Positions 1-8,735 of a stretch of DNA of 55,784 nucleotides are shown one piece after another. Source of the stretch: Acinetobacter parvus DSM 16617 = CIP 108168 (GTDB lineage: Bacteria; Pseudomonadota; Gammaproteobacteria; Pseudomonadales; Moraxellaceae); assembly GCF_000368025.1 (NCBI RefSeq), contig NZ_KB849207.1, positions 72,217-128,000 of the forward strand, in the 5' to 3' direction. The notes under the pieces are model-generated. The model was not told the DNA's origin, searched no databases, and worked only from the letters and a program-made list of their open reading frames with translations. Position 1 is the stretch's first letter; every line of letters starts with the position of its first letter. Made by a program: the position numbers and the translations under genes.

Positions 1-698
1 ATCAAATAGGTCGGCGTAAAGTCCGACGTTTAATGCGCTTGATGGGAATACATGCCTTGTATCCAAAACCCAATACCAGTAAGCCTAATCTTGCACACCG
101 TATTTTCCCATATCTGTTGAAAAACATGGTCATCGATCACTCTAATCAAGTCTGGTGTACAGATATCACATACATTCCTATGGCTAAAGGCTTTGTCTAT
201 TTGTGTGCAATTATAGATTGGCATAGTCGTAAAGTACTGGCTCATCGTGTATCGATCAGTATGGAAACAGACTTTTGCATAGATGCGTTGCAAGAAGCAA
301 TTGTGAAATATGGTTGTCCAGAGGTATTTAATACAGACCAAGGCAGTCAATTCACAAGCGAGGCATTTTTGAATGAGTTAAAATTGCGAAATATCCGTAT
401 CAGTATGGATGGGAAAGGACGATGGATGGATAATGTGATGATTGAGCGGTTATGGCGCAGCGTGAAGCATGAGGAAGTCTATTTGAAGGCTTACGATACG
501 GTTAAACAAGCGAAACAATCAATTGCTGAATATTTGGATTTTTATAACACGATACGTCCTCATTCAAGTTTGAATAAGGCAACACCAAATGAATTTTATG
601 ATCAACATTTACTAAAAGTAATGGCAGCATGATTTAAATATTTAGAGCGGATTTATCACTTATAAAACTGAATTGAGTGGTCTAATTAACGGAACCAC
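1..698 (+). mobile_element. IS3-family insertion sequence, 3' part
   Basis: This is the right-hand part of an IS3-family element that enters from beyond the left edge. It contains the end of the OrfB transposase and about 65 nt of non-coding end sequence. The capsule acetyltransferase reading frame on the other strand stops right where the element ends (about 696-702), so the element has inserted into that gene. The exact terminal repeat and target duplication cannot be set because the other end is outside the window. Confidence 0.8.
3..632 (+). CDS. IS3-family transposase OrfB, 5'-truncated by window edge
   Basis: This is the integrase-core transposase of an IS3 element, catalysing strand transfer by a DDE mechanism. 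The frame is open to the left edge, so the first ATG at 33 is internal and the protein starts outside the window. The rve-type core is visible: first Asp in CTDITY, second Asp in NTDQGSQFTS and Glu in NVMIERLWRSVK, followed by the typical end YNTIRPHSSLNKATP. The C-terminus looks intact, with a stop at 630-632. OrfA would lie upstream. It is probably functional, but this cannot be judged without the missing end. Confidence 0.88.
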   Translation, partial: QIGRRKVRRLMRLMGIHALYPKPNTSKPNLAHRIFPYLLKNMVIDHSNQVWCTDITYIPMAKGFVYLCAIIDWHSRKVLAHRVSISMETDFCIDALQEAIVKYGCPEVFNTDQGSQFTSEAFLNELKLRNIRISMDGKGRWMDNVMIERLWRSVKHEEVYLKAYDTVKQAKQSIAEYLDFYNTIRPHSSLNKATPNEFYDQHLLKVMAA

Positions 699-699
699 A

Positions 700-891
700 T
701 TAGTCTAACTGATGCAAACTGGCAATATTTGCAACAATGTTATATTCCGCCACATGCTGTGTTGCAGGCCAACGATCATCGGCAAACATAATCTCTTGCC
801 ATTGTCCACTCAGTTCTGCAGCTTCTGCAACGGCCAAACCGTATCCCCCTGCACCTAAAATTAACAAGCTGGGTTTATTAGGCATCTGCAT
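700..891 (-). pseudogene. PglD-like sugar acetyltransferase, truncated by IS insertion
   Basis: Only the N-terminal 63 residues remain. They begin with a short leader and the glycine-rich LLILGAGGYGLAVAEAAELSG segment, typical of the nucleotide-sugar N-acyltransferase N-terminal domain (PglD/NeuD group). The whole left-handed beta-helix that carries catalysis is missing. The stop codon at 700-702 lies at the IS boundary. The gene starts inside the 3' end of the itrB-type gene (14 nt overlap), so it was the next gene of the capsule transcript. The rest may lie beyond the IS, outside this window. In intact form it would acetylate an amino sugar of the repeat unit. Confidence 0.72.
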
Positions 892-1888
892 GACCTGCCT
901 TGAATTTTATAGCCACAATTAACAATGGTATATAGGCAATCAATACCGCCAGTTCAGGGTACGCCCATGCTTGTGTAACCGTTATATAAGCGATAGGAAA
1001 TAACCACAATAGATTAATTGCTGCAACCGCTAAAGTCACGGGAGTATGACTCCCGCATTTGCGCGATAAAATTTGATAGCTATGGCTTCGATGTGCATCA
1101 TACATTTTATAGCCGCTCAATACGCGTTTTATCAGGGTATAGGTCGCATCGACCACAAATACACCTAGACAAATGATCCACGCACAAAACAATGCCAAGT
1201 TTTCTTTGAGGGCGATGAGCGCCAAAATACCCAAAGTGAGGCCGAGAAATCCGCTACAGGCATCGCCCATGAAAATTTTAGCCTTGGGAAAGTTCCACAG
1301 TAAAAAGCCAAATACACAGGCTGCCAATAACCAAAGTATGTCTGAGTTTAATGTGCTATTGAGTACATAATACAAAATAGCCATACTAACGACAGTGGTA
1401 ATGGCTTCAACACTGGCAATGCCATTAATCCCATCCATAAAGTTATATAGATTCAACAACCACACCAAAAATAGTACCGCAATAATATTGGCTATAAAGC
1501 CAAGTTGTAGACCATTAAAAGCCGTAACTTCGCTAAAGCCACCCAAGCTGATCACCACGCCAATGGCCACTAAAAAGTGTACTGCTAAGCGCAACATGGA
1601 ATTAATGTGCCCATGGTCATCTAAAAAGCCAAGTAAAGCGATGACAAAACCCGCTACTATTAGTGTTAAACCAATATGTACGGTCAATTGTTGGCTATAG
1701 ATCAGCACAGCCAGCGCCAACAAGTAGCTGCCCACCACCGCGACACCACCACCGCGGGGCGTGGGTACACTGTGAGAGCTACGTTCATTGGGGTTGTCTA
1801 TTATATTTTTCTTGAGGGCGTAGGCTCGCATCATATAGGTCAAGCTAAATGCTAGAATAAAGAAAATGAAGATAAGAATAAATGACAT
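878..1888 (-). CDS. itrB: Undecaprenyl-phosphate sugar-1-phosphate transferase (WecA/WbpL, ItrB type)
   Basis: This polytopic membrane enzyme starts capsule unit assembly by moving a sugar-1-phosphate from a UDP-sugar to undecaprenyl phosphate. The 336 residues show about ten hydrophobic segments and the GT4/MraY-family signatures: DNPNERSSHSVPTPRGGG near residue 37, the acidic loop NLYNFMDGINGI near 150, and KIFMGDACSGFLG near 205. Family knowledge links the WbpL/ItrB group to QuiNAc or FucNAc as first sugar. The neighbouring WbpV-like reductase (22 nt apart) fits D-QuiNAc or a related 6-deoxy amino sugar. The sugar itself is inferred. The symbol follows Acinetobacter capsule usage. Confidence 0.82.
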   Translation of the reverse strand: MSFILIFIFFILAFSLTYMMRAYALKKNIIDNPNERSSHSVPTPRGGGVAVVGSYLLALAVLIYSQQLTVHIGLTLIVAGFVIALLGFLDDHGHINSMLRLAVHFLVAIGVVISLGGFSEVTAFNGLQLGFIANIIAVLFLVWLLNLYNFMDGINGIASVEAITTVVSMAILYYVLNSTLNSDILWLLAACVFGFLLWNFPKAKIFMGDACSGFLGLTLGILALIALKENLALFCAWIICLGVFVVDATYTLIKRVLSGYKMYDAHRSHSYQILSRKCGSHTPVTLAVAAINLLWLFPIAYITVTQAWAYPELAVLIAYIPLLIVAIKFKAGHADA

Positions 1889-1909
1889 GGCTATAACTGA
1901 ACTTCTTTT

Positions 1910-2845
1910 TTAATTGGGAGTGTTAAACATTTTTTGTAGACTTTCATCGACCGTATAAGGTGCTGTCCAACCTAATAGCTGAGTGTTTTTAGACGTATCC
2001 ACCACTAATTCTGAACATAAGCGTGAAGCTACCGCCTTTTTACCCACTAAACGTGCTAAAAAGCTAATCAAGCTTTTAGGCACCGGTAACATCAACAATT
2101 TGTTATTTTGCTGATAAGCCAATTTCTCAAATAATTGTTTTACCGAAATATCATCTTGATCACTGGCAAGAAATACTTCGCCATTGGCATTTGGATGGGT
2201 CATACAGGTATGAATTAGGTCTGCTAAATTATAGATACTGACCATACTGCGCTTGTTGTCTAAGCAACCGATAGGCAAAGGCAATTTTTTATTTGCCAAG
2301 CCCACCATACTTTTAAAGTTGGCTTTGACATTTGGACCATAAATCAACACGGGGCGAATAATAACAACCTCTAATCCAGTTTGTTTAGACAGTTCCAATA
2401 GCTCTTGTTCTGCCTCGTATTTAGACAAACCATAAGGGTCATCGGTATTTACAGCATCACTCGGTTTAAAGGCTTGAGTTGTGGTTTGTTCACCATTGAC
2501 TTTAATACTACTTAAATAAATAAAGCGCTTTACTCCACTTTCTACCGCCTTTTGCGCAAGGTTCAAGCTACCTTGTACATTTGTTTGGCGGTATGCTTCG
2601 AGTGGTGACTCAGCTGTTTCATTCATAATATGCGCACGACCTGCACAGTGAATAATGACTTCGATGTGACTAAGGTCAATGTGATCTAGATTGTCATTGA
2701 GCTCAAAGTTGATATTACGAACATTGGGATGATTAAACGTTTGGACTGTACGGGTATGTGCTAAAATGGAATAGTTTTTATCTGCCAAAAACTGAGCTAA
2801 ATATTGTCCTAAAAAACCATTGCTGCCTGTGAGTAAAACATTCAT
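1910..2845 (-). CDS. NAD-dependent epimerase/reductase, WbpV/Qnr-like
   Basis: This is a 311-residue extended short-chain dehydrogenase. The Rossmann nucleotide motif GSNGFLGQYL is at residues 7-16, and the catalytic pair appears as a Ser in YLSSIKVNGE and YGLSKYEAE (YxxxK) near residue 150. Homologues paired with WbpL-type transferases reduce UDP-4-keto-6-deoxy-GlcNAc to a 6-deoxy-hexosamine such as UDP-QuiNAc. The gene lies directly upstream of the initiating transferase in transcription order, which supports supply of the first sugar. The 4,6-dehydratase that would feed it is not in the window and may lie past the IS. An epimerase role cannot be excluded. Confidence 0.72.
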   Translation of the reverse strand: MNVLLTGSNGFLGQYLAQFLADKNYSILAHTRTVQTFNHPNVRNINFELNDNLDHIDLSHIEVIIHCAGRAHIMNETAESPLEAYRQTNVQGSLNLAQKAVESGVKRFIYLSSIKVNGEQTTTQAFKPSDAVNTDDPYGLSKYEAEQELLELSKQTGLEVVIIRPVLIYGPNVKANFKSMVGLANKKLPLPIGCLDNKRSMVSIYNLADLIHTCMTHPNANGEVFLASDQDDISVKQLFEKLAYQQNNKLLMLPVPKSLISFLARLVGKKAVASRLCSELVVDTSKNTQLLGWTAPYTVDESLQKMFNTPN

Positions 2846-2987
2846 AAATTAAATTCCAAATAATTTAGATAATAAAAAATATTAATCGATACTAAAATTA
2901 AGAAAATAGAATTATTCCAAATTAACAACAAAAATTTTATCAAATGGATATTTATGACAAAATTAAGACCGTCACAAAACCGCTAAC

Positions 2988-4037
2988 CTAACTCTTGATG
3001 TTTTTTAATTTTTCACTCCAATAGTTCAATTCATCACCTATAAAAACATCTTCAACCCAACCATCAATAGAACATCTTTCATATAAATCCGCACTTAAGG
3101 GCTGATACTGATTTACAAAAAAAATACCATCTAACTCAACAACATCTCTGCGAATTACATAAATATTATTGGGATTATAAAAAGGATAATTCACGACATT
3201 TGTATTGGTTGTAATTAACTTTTTACCTGCGCCAATTGCCTCAAATGTTCTCATAGTCAAACCTGATTGACCAGGATGACTAATATCTAAAATAACATTA
3301 GACTTAGCATAAAAATCCACAATTTCGGTAATACTTAAACTTTTAAAACTTAATTTTTTATAGTCAAATTTAAAAAAAGTTCTATCAAAAAACTTCTTAA
3401 AAAAATAAATTAATCTGCCTTGCATATAATAATAATTAAAAGCATTCAACTCGTGAATTTCACACCACTTAGCTATATTGTTACTAACAATATAGCGATC
3501 TGAATGTGCAGTACCTAAAAAAAGCAAATCAATTGTTTTCTCGATTTTACTATTATAAATTTCGCGGAATCGATCAGTAAAATATAAAGGTCTAAATCCC
3601 AATTGATACTTTTTTGCATCATTTTGATCAAAAGTAAATCGTTTATGAAAAAGATCTAAAATTCCTAAGCAATGACTATGATTTCCAATACTATCCCAGG
3701 TATAAAAAATACGCTTACAATTAGGTTGAAGCTTAATAAATTTTTCCATAAAATCGCGAGTAACAACCTCTCCTCGATTTACAAACAGAAAGTCAAATTT
3801 TTTATCTTTAATCTCAGCTAAAATAGTAGTATAATAGTCATTAATTTTTTTTTCTAAAAAACCTCTTTTTAAACGTATCATACCCTTTGTAAAATTATTA
3901 TTCTCTGGTCGTTCATCATAGTATGTTACAAAGGCACCATGTTTTTCCAGTTGCTGAATAATATCTTTTTCCAAATTAAATGTCTGAACACAAAAAAATA
4001 ATATATTCTTGCCATGAAGGCTTTCTAAGCTACTCAT
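2988..4037 (-). CDS. Glycosyltransferase, CgeB-like
   Basis: This predicted cytoplasmic GT-B glycosyltransferase has 349 residues. The C-terminal segment SNVILDISHPGQSGLTMRTFEAIGAGKKLITTN (described here by its key residues Gln-Ser-Gly-Leu and Glu in TFEAIG) matches the nucleotide-sugar binding end of the CgeB/group-1-like family. The N-terminal half resembles proteins of the DUF3880 type. It should add one sugar of the repeat unit; donor and linkage are unknown. The start codon overlaps the stop of the upstream epimerase gene by one base, implying coupled translation. It is strongly AT-rich like the other capsule transferases. A 142-nt AT-rich spacer follows, before the WbpV-like gene. Confidence 0.7.
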   Translation of the reverse strand: MSSLESLHGKNILFFCVQTFNLEKDIIQQLEKHGAFVTYYDERPENNNFTKGMIRLKRGFLEKKINDYYTTILAEIKDKKFDFLFVNRGEVVTRDFMEKFIKLQPNCKRIFYTWDSIGNHSHCLGILDLFHKRFTFDQNDAKKYQLGFRPLYFTDRFREIYNSKIEKTIDLLFLGTAHSDRYIVSNNIAKWCEIHELNAFNYYYMQGRLIYFFKKFFDRTFFKFDYKKLSFKSLSITEIVDFYAKSNVILDISHPGQSGLTMRTFEAIGAGKKLITTNTNVVNYPFYNPNNIYVIRRDVVELDGIFFVNQYQPLSADLYERCSIDGWVEDVFIGDELNYWSEKLKNIKS

Positions 4038-5176
4038 TACTTGTATAAACCCTTTGCTTTCATTTCCTCAATTGACTTTTGATATTTGTCTTCTTGTACC
4101 TCTTGAGTATTTACCCATTCTGCAAATTTTTTTAAACCTTCTTCAAATGAAACTTTTGGATTAAAACCTAGAAGTTTATTGATCTTTGTTAAATCCGCAT
4201 AATTATGACGAATATCACCTAAACGGTAATTACCCGATACGTTTATTGAAACGTCAACACCATAGTTTTTTACGAGTTCATTCGCAACAGTAAGTACATT
4301 TGTGGCTACACCAGTGCCCACATTAAACACTTGATTACTGGCTTCTTCTTTCTCTAAACCTAAAATTGTCGCATCTACAACATCGTCGATATAAACAAAA
4401 TCACGACTTTCTAAACCATCCTCAAATATATTGATATTATTGCCATTTTTAATTTGAGTTGAAAAGATTGATAAAATTCCTGTATACGGATTTTTTAGTG
4501 ATTGACCTGGACCATAGACATTTTGGTATCTGAATGCAACGCCTGCTATACCCACTGTAGGACACACGGTCAGGACCATTTGCTCTTGGTTTTGTTTAGT
4601 AATACCGTAAACCGATGAAGGATGAATTTTTGATTCTTCATCTGTACCGACCAAAGTCAATGCTGAAGAATTTGGATATTTGACTTCAAAATCACCTTGA
4701 TCCATATGGATGGATTCACGTTGCGTAGGGTATACAGCACCTAGCTCTTTGCTGATGTATTTACCTTCACCGTAGATCGAGCGAGATGATGCAACAACGA
4801 CTTTTTTTACGTTGTATGAGCCGTTCACAAGTAAATTCAACATCAATGCTGTCCCATTGATGTTAACGTCTACATACTTTTCGACTTCATACATCGATTG
4901 ACCAGTGCCTGTTTCAGCAGCGTAGTGAACAATGGCATCTTGATCTTTTAGTGCTTCTTCCCAATCAGTCTTACTCGTCACAGTACCGTGAATAAATTTA
5001 ACTTTATCTTTGATACTTAAATATAATGGTGACGTTTCAGTTGGATTGTCACCATGAATTTGAGGGGATAAATTATCTAATACTGTAACCTGATAACCTT
5101 TTTCAATAAGCTTTAAGGCTAAGTTTGAACCAATAAACCCAGCACCACCAGTAATTAGTACATTTTTAATTGACAT
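4037..5176 (-). CDS. dTDP-L-rhamnose 4-epimerase-like NAD-dependent epimerase
   Basis: This is an extended SDR sugar-nucleotide epimerase of 379 residues. It has the motif GGAGFIGSNLAL near residue 10, SSRSIYGEG for the catalytic Ser/Thr region, and SVYGITK (YxxxK). The run NPYTGILSIF followed by IFEDGLESRDFVYIDDV, and the N-terminal LDNLSPQIHG, recall dTDP-L-rhamnose 4-epimerases, which make dTDP-6-deoxy-L-talose. That substrate would come from rmlBDAC in the same locus. The start chosen is the ATG at 5176 in front of MSIKNVLITGG, not the ATG 72 nt further up, because the glycine motif must be N-terminal. It overlaps the upstream acetyltransferase by 11 nt. Substrate specificity is inferred. 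Confidence 0.75.
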   Translation of the reverse strand: MSIKNVLITGGAGFIGSNLALKLIEKGYQVTVLDNLSPQIHGDNPTETSPLYLSIKDKVKFIHGTVTSKTDWEEALKDQDAIVHYAAETGTGQSMYEVEKYVDVNINGTALMLNLLVNGSYNVKKVVVASSRSIYGEGKYISKELGAVYPTQRESIHMDQGDFEVKYPNSSALTLVGTDEESKIHPSSVYGITKQNQEQMVLTVCPTVGIAGVAFRYQNVYGPGQSLKNPYTGILSIFSTQIKNGNNINIFEDGLESRDFVYIDDVVDATILGLEKEEASNQVFNVGTGVATNVLTVANELVKNYGVDVSINVSGNYRLGDIRHNYADLTKINKLLGFNPKVSFEEGLKKFAEWVNTQEVQEDKYQKSIEEMKAKGLYK

Positions 5177-5765
5177 ATTTTTCCCATCTTTTACTTTCAA
5201 AATTATAAAATTTAATTGGCTTGGCAGGCGAACCAACAGCAATAACATACGGTTGAAGACTTTTAGATACTACCGAATTTGCACCGACAATGGTCCCTTG
5301 ACCGATCGTAACTCCTGGCAAAACGGAAACGAATTCACCCAACCATACATTATCTTCTATTTTTACAGCTTTCACAGATAAAGGGCGATCGACAGGTAAG
5401 GACATCGGATCACTATCATATTCATTTCCGATATAGCTACCATGAGTACAATCAGAAATATATATTTTACTCGCCATAAGTACATTATTGCCAATTTCAA
5501 CAGAATGAGCGGCTGTTATATGTACATAGTCATTTATTTGCACATTATAACCAAATTTCAATAACTTAGAATCAGTATTGGTTTGTGGGAAACTTTCTAT
5601 TCTACAACCCACACCTGTAGTCAAATTTTCACCAAAATCTATATTGTTTTTATTTCTCACATCGATTGGAAAACGGATCAACCTAGCCTTTGGAAAGAAA
5701 ATTTTTGTTTTGATAAGAAACAGAAATATTTTTAAAGCACCAAAAATTCCATACTTTGAAATCAT
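5166..5765 (-). CDS. Hexapeptide-repeat O-acetyltransferase, WbbJ-like
   Basis: This is a 199-residue acyltransferase of the left-handed beta-helix class. Imperfect hexapeptide repeats run from about residue 48 to 185 (for example IGNNVLMASKIYI, IEDNVWLGEFVSVLPGVTIGQGTIVGANSVV). The catalytic-type His and the insertion DCTHGSYIG near residue 110 match the maltose/WbbJ acetyltransferase family, and the end AVGSPAKPIKFY is typical. It probably O-acetylates a sugar of the capsule unit using acetyl-CoA; the target is unknown, though the adjacent epimerase makes a deoxy-hexose attractive. It overlaps the upstream GT2 gene by 4 nt (ATGA type). Confidence 0.82.
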   Translation of the reverse strand: MISKYGIFGALKIFLFLIKTKIFFPKARLIRFPIDVRNKNNIDFGENLTTGVGCRIESFPQTNTDSKLLKFGYNVQINDYVHITAAHSVEIGNNVLMASKIYISDCTHGSYIGNEYDSDPMSLPVDRPLSVKAVKIEDNVWLGEFVSVLPGVTIGQGTIVGANSVVSKSLQPYVIAVGSPAKPIKFYNFESKRWEKYVN

Positions 5766-6562
5766 TTTTTCATCCTCACAAACACTATTCGGCGAACATA
5801 TTTTATAGATTCAAATATTCGAGCTAAAATGTATTGTTTTGAAGTGATCAATTGATTTTCATATGCAAATTTTAAGTTTTTATTAAATCCTCTATGCATT
5901 TCTTTAAGATTAGCACTCAAACCACTAGCCCCAAATCCTGACTTTCCATCACCATAATTAATAACTTTCATATTGCAAAAGTAGCAATTAAATCGATTTG
6001 CAATTCTTATAAAATAATTCCCTTCTTCAGCATATTTTTGATTTTCATCAAAATAACCTATTTCTTCAAAAACTTTACGCTTCATAATGACTGTAGAGGG
6101 TTGGAAATAATTTTTAAATATCAATTTACTAATATCGATTTTCAAAAGACTACCATCTGGTGTATTAGGTAGATACAAACCATCAAATGCACATCCTAAA
6201 AGATCAATCTGCGGATTCAATTCCAGCAGTTTTGTTTGCTTCTCTAATTTATCAGGAAACCATTGGTCATCAGAATCAAGAAAAGCTATTAAATCACCGT
6301 TAGAAGCTTTTAAACCTGCATTTCTAGCAGTAGAAACCCCACCATTTTCTTGATTGATTAAAATTAACTTAAAACGGTTATCTTCAAATATATAATTTTC
6401 AACTAACTCCTGAGACTTATCCATTGATCCATCATTAACAACTATAACATCATAGTAGCATTTAAAAGTCTGTGCTTTGACAGAGTCCAATGCTTTTATA
6501 ATTGTTTCAGCAGAATTATACATAGGAATAATTACTGATATTAATAAAGAATTTTCTTCCAT
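5762..6562 (-). CDS. Family 2 glycosyltransferase
   Basis: This is a 266-residue GT-A glycosyltransferase. The N-terminal VIIPMYNSAETIIKALDSV, VVNDGSMDKS and the metal-binding AFLDSDDQW (DxD near residue 97) define GT2. It should transfer one sugar in the cytoplasm to the lipid-linked unit. Donor and linkage cannot be read from the sequence. It overlaps the upstream GT4 gene by 22 nt and the downstream acetyltransferase by 4 nt, so it is part of one translationally coupled run. The C-terminal 60 residues are basic and probably contact the membrane. Confidence 0.85.
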   Translation of the reverse strand: MEENSLLISVIIPMYNSAETIIKALDSVKAQTFKCYYDVIVVNDGSMDKSQELVENYIFEDNRFKLILINQENGGVSTARNAGLKASNGDLIAFLDSDDQWFPDKLEKQTKLLELNPQIDLLGCAFDGLYLPNTPDGSLLKIDISKLIFKNYFQPSTVIMKRKVFEEIGYFDENQKYAEEGNYFIRIANRFNCYFCNMKVINYGDGKSGFGASGLSANLKEMHRGFNKNLKFAYENQLITSKQYILARIFESIKYVRRIVFVRMKK

Positions 6563-7620
6563 TTGTTTAACACCGCCTCATCATTCCACTTTAAACTAGT
6601 GCTGAAAGCACCATTTGCAAATTTATATATTTTTTCAGGATCAGATAATAATTCAACTGTCGCTAACTCTAGTGCATCAAAGTCATCCATTGGAATCAGA
6701 TAACCGTTCACTTCATTTTCCACGATATCCCTAGGTCCTGATGGACAATCGTAAGATATGCATGGCAACCCAAAAGAGATTGCTTCAAGTAAAACCATAC
6801 CAAAGCCTTCAGAGTGTGAAGTTAACATAAATACTGATGCAGATTTATAATATCTTTCAACATCCTGCACAGGAGGCAATATTATCACATAATCTTGCAG
6901 TCCAAGAGTTATTATTTTGTTGTTTAAGTGCTCATATAGATTGCCATTGCCAACAAGATGTAATTGCCAATCTTTTATATGATGTTCATTTACAAGTTTG
7001 TCCCATAAATCAATCATTATCCATTGACGCTTAGCCTCTGTCATACGGCCAATAGAGAGAACAACTTTATTTGATAATTGACTGCGAACATAGTTCATCG
7101 TTGATTTGAAATGAGGTATATAAACCACCTGTAAATTCAACTCTGAATATGCCTTAGCGTCACTACTTGTTGGAACTACATAACAACGTGCTTTAGGGTA
7201 TAACCATTGTTTGATCTTTTTATAAACGATATTATAAGCATTAATTCCACCATGTTCTGTGATAATAACTTGCTTATCAATACCTCTTGCTAAATGAAAT
7301 TCTAAAACATTTAGGGGATGGGCTAAATAATATATATCATATTGATTTAATGCCAAAAAATGTTTTAATTTAGCTGTACTTTGCAGCAAGTTTATTCCTG
7401 CTTGAGCAATCCTTTTAATTTTATTGTTCATATCTAATTCAAGATTTGAATCTAACGAAACAATTTTAATCTTATCAGAAAGAGGATAATGGCTATATGC
7501 TTTATCTTTTACTAAAATCGTAACTTCCATAAATTCACAAAATTGATTTGCCAAAGTACTGATAACACGTTCTATTCCCCCTGCAGGAGTCATACTATTA
7601 AAATAAAATAAAATTTTCAT
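6541..7620 (-). CDS. Family 4 glycosyltransferase
   Basis: This is a retaining GT-B glycosyltransferase of 359 residues. Its N-terminal MTPAGGIERVISTLANQF is the acceptor-domain glycine motif, and the C-terminal donor motif SEGFGMVLLEAISFGLPCISYDCPSGPRD (key residues Glu, Glu) is near residues 272-300. The overall look is that of GalNAc- or glucosyl-adding GT4 enzymes in surface polysaccharide loci (PglH/WbnH-like), but the donor is uncertain. Five bases separate it from wzy upstream. It should form one glycosidic bond of the repeat unit on the cytoplasmic face. Confidence 0.85.
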   Translation of the reverse strand: MKILFYFNSMTPAGGIERVISTLANQFCEFMEVTILVKDKAYSHYPLSDKIKIVSLDSNLELDMNNKIKRIAQAGINLLQSTAKLKHFLALNQYDIYYLAHPLNVLEFHLARGIDKQVIITEHGGINAYNIVYKKIKQWLYPKARCYVVPTSSDAKAYSELNLQVVYIPHFKSTMNYVRSQLSNKVVLSIGRMTEAKRQWIMIDLWDKLVNEHHIKDWQLHLVGNGNLYEHLNNKIITLGLQDYVIILPPVQDVERYYKSASVFMLTSHSEGFGMVLLEAISFGLPCISYDCPSGPRDIVENEVNGYLIPMDDFDALELATVELLSDPEKIYKFANGAFSTSLKWNDEAVLNKWKKILY

Positions 7621-7625
7621 TCATA

Positions 7626-8690
7626 TTACTCAAAGAAGAATTTATAAGGATAAATATAACCATTATGCCTTTGTGATAAAACATCCAAATACCCATACAA
7701 AGAATAAAAGTAAAGTGCAACTAATACAAAATAAGCGAAAATTCTTAATAAATAGTAATTTTTGAATATTTTACAAATGTAAAAAACTACCAATACAGAC
7801 TCAGTCCATAAAAAATATGCCTTAAGCCTAAAGGACATCTGAGGAACCTCGTTAAACAAAGTTCCGATTACAATACCCAAAATATAGATATTCAACAGTA
7901 CCTGAATAATTTTATTATCATTTTTTGATAAAAAGAATACAAAAACAAAACCTAACAAAAGCTGTCTACCAGACAATGCAGCAAAAACATCTTCTTGTGT
8001 ATATATATCTAATTTATTAGATGCAAAATCAGGTAACGCAAAATAATTCAACAGCAAACTCACCAACTGAATATCAACCTTTAAAACTGAAACAGATGTA
8101 GTTAACAGTAGAACCAAATAGAATAAAACTTTGTTATAAGAATAATGAATGAAAAAGTATAAAGGAATTAATACTAAAGCAGAAAGATGAATCATTGATG
8201 CTATTGCAATTAGAGCCGCATAATGAAAAAACTTTCTATCTATTATAAATCGTATAGAAATCATAAATATAGCCATTGATAATGCTTGTCTTATGGCAAT
8301 AAAGTCATATAAGAAAAACATAGAACAATAGTATATTAATATTGAAAAAGCGAAGTTAGGCGAATTTTTAAAGAAGAAGTTAAGTTTTAACGTAATTGAA
8401 AAAAGTGCTATTAAAAAAATTACCCACTGAAAACTCATACCAAAGTTGTTTAATATTTTATTAAAATAAAAGAACCCTGGTTCAATCTCTCTCTCCCCAC
8501 CCATTCTAGCATTTGTAAAAATATCAAGGTAACTAGAATAATCTGGCTCCACATTCCCTCTTAAACCAGCAAGCATTACTAAAAAAGACACCAAACAGAT
8601 GTAAGAAATAATTTTTAAATTAATGTCACTGCATTTTTCTAATAATATTGAGAAAAACAGCATTATTATTGGAATTAAAAAATATATCAC
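7626..8690 (-). CDS. wzy: Capsule polymerase Wzy, EpsG-like
   Basis: This is a 354-residue integral membrane protein with about ten hydrophobic stretches and no enzyme motif other than those of the EpsG/Wzy group: LRGNVEPDYSSYLDIF near residue 44 and the periplasmic-type loop around FDFIAIRQALSMAIF near 130. It is the only polytopic protein in the locus besides Wzx and the initiating transferase, so it is assigned as the polymerase that joins repeat units in the periplasm. Wzy proteins are highly divergent, so the assignment relies on topology, the PDY motif and position. It is very AT-rich. Confidence 0.8.
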   Translation of the reverse strand: MIYFLIPIIMLFFSILLEKCSDINLKIISYICLVSFLVMLAGLRGNVEPDYSSYLDIFTNARMGGEREIEPGFFYFNKILNNFGMSFQWVIFLIALFSITLKLNFFFKNSPNFAFSILIYYCSMFFLYDFIAIRQALSMAIFMISIRFIIDRKFFHYAALIAIASMIHLSALVLIPLYFFIHYSYNKVLFYLVLLLTTSVSVLKVDIQLVSLLLNYFALPDFASNKLDIYTQEDVFAALSGRQLLLGFVFVFFLSKNDNKIIQVLLNIYILGIVIGTLFNEVPQMSFRLKAYFLWTESVLVVFYICKIFKNYYLLRIFAYFVLVALYFYSLYGYLDVLSQRHNGYIYPYKFFFE

Positions 8691-8735
8691 TCTAATATTC
8701 CTAATATTAATTTAAAATTTTCAACTGAAATAAAA

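Noticed and set aside
2846..2987. Possible small gene in the AT-rich spacer between the CgeB-like and WbpV-like genes
   Set aside because: Only short frames with no ribosome site; low complexity AT sequence.
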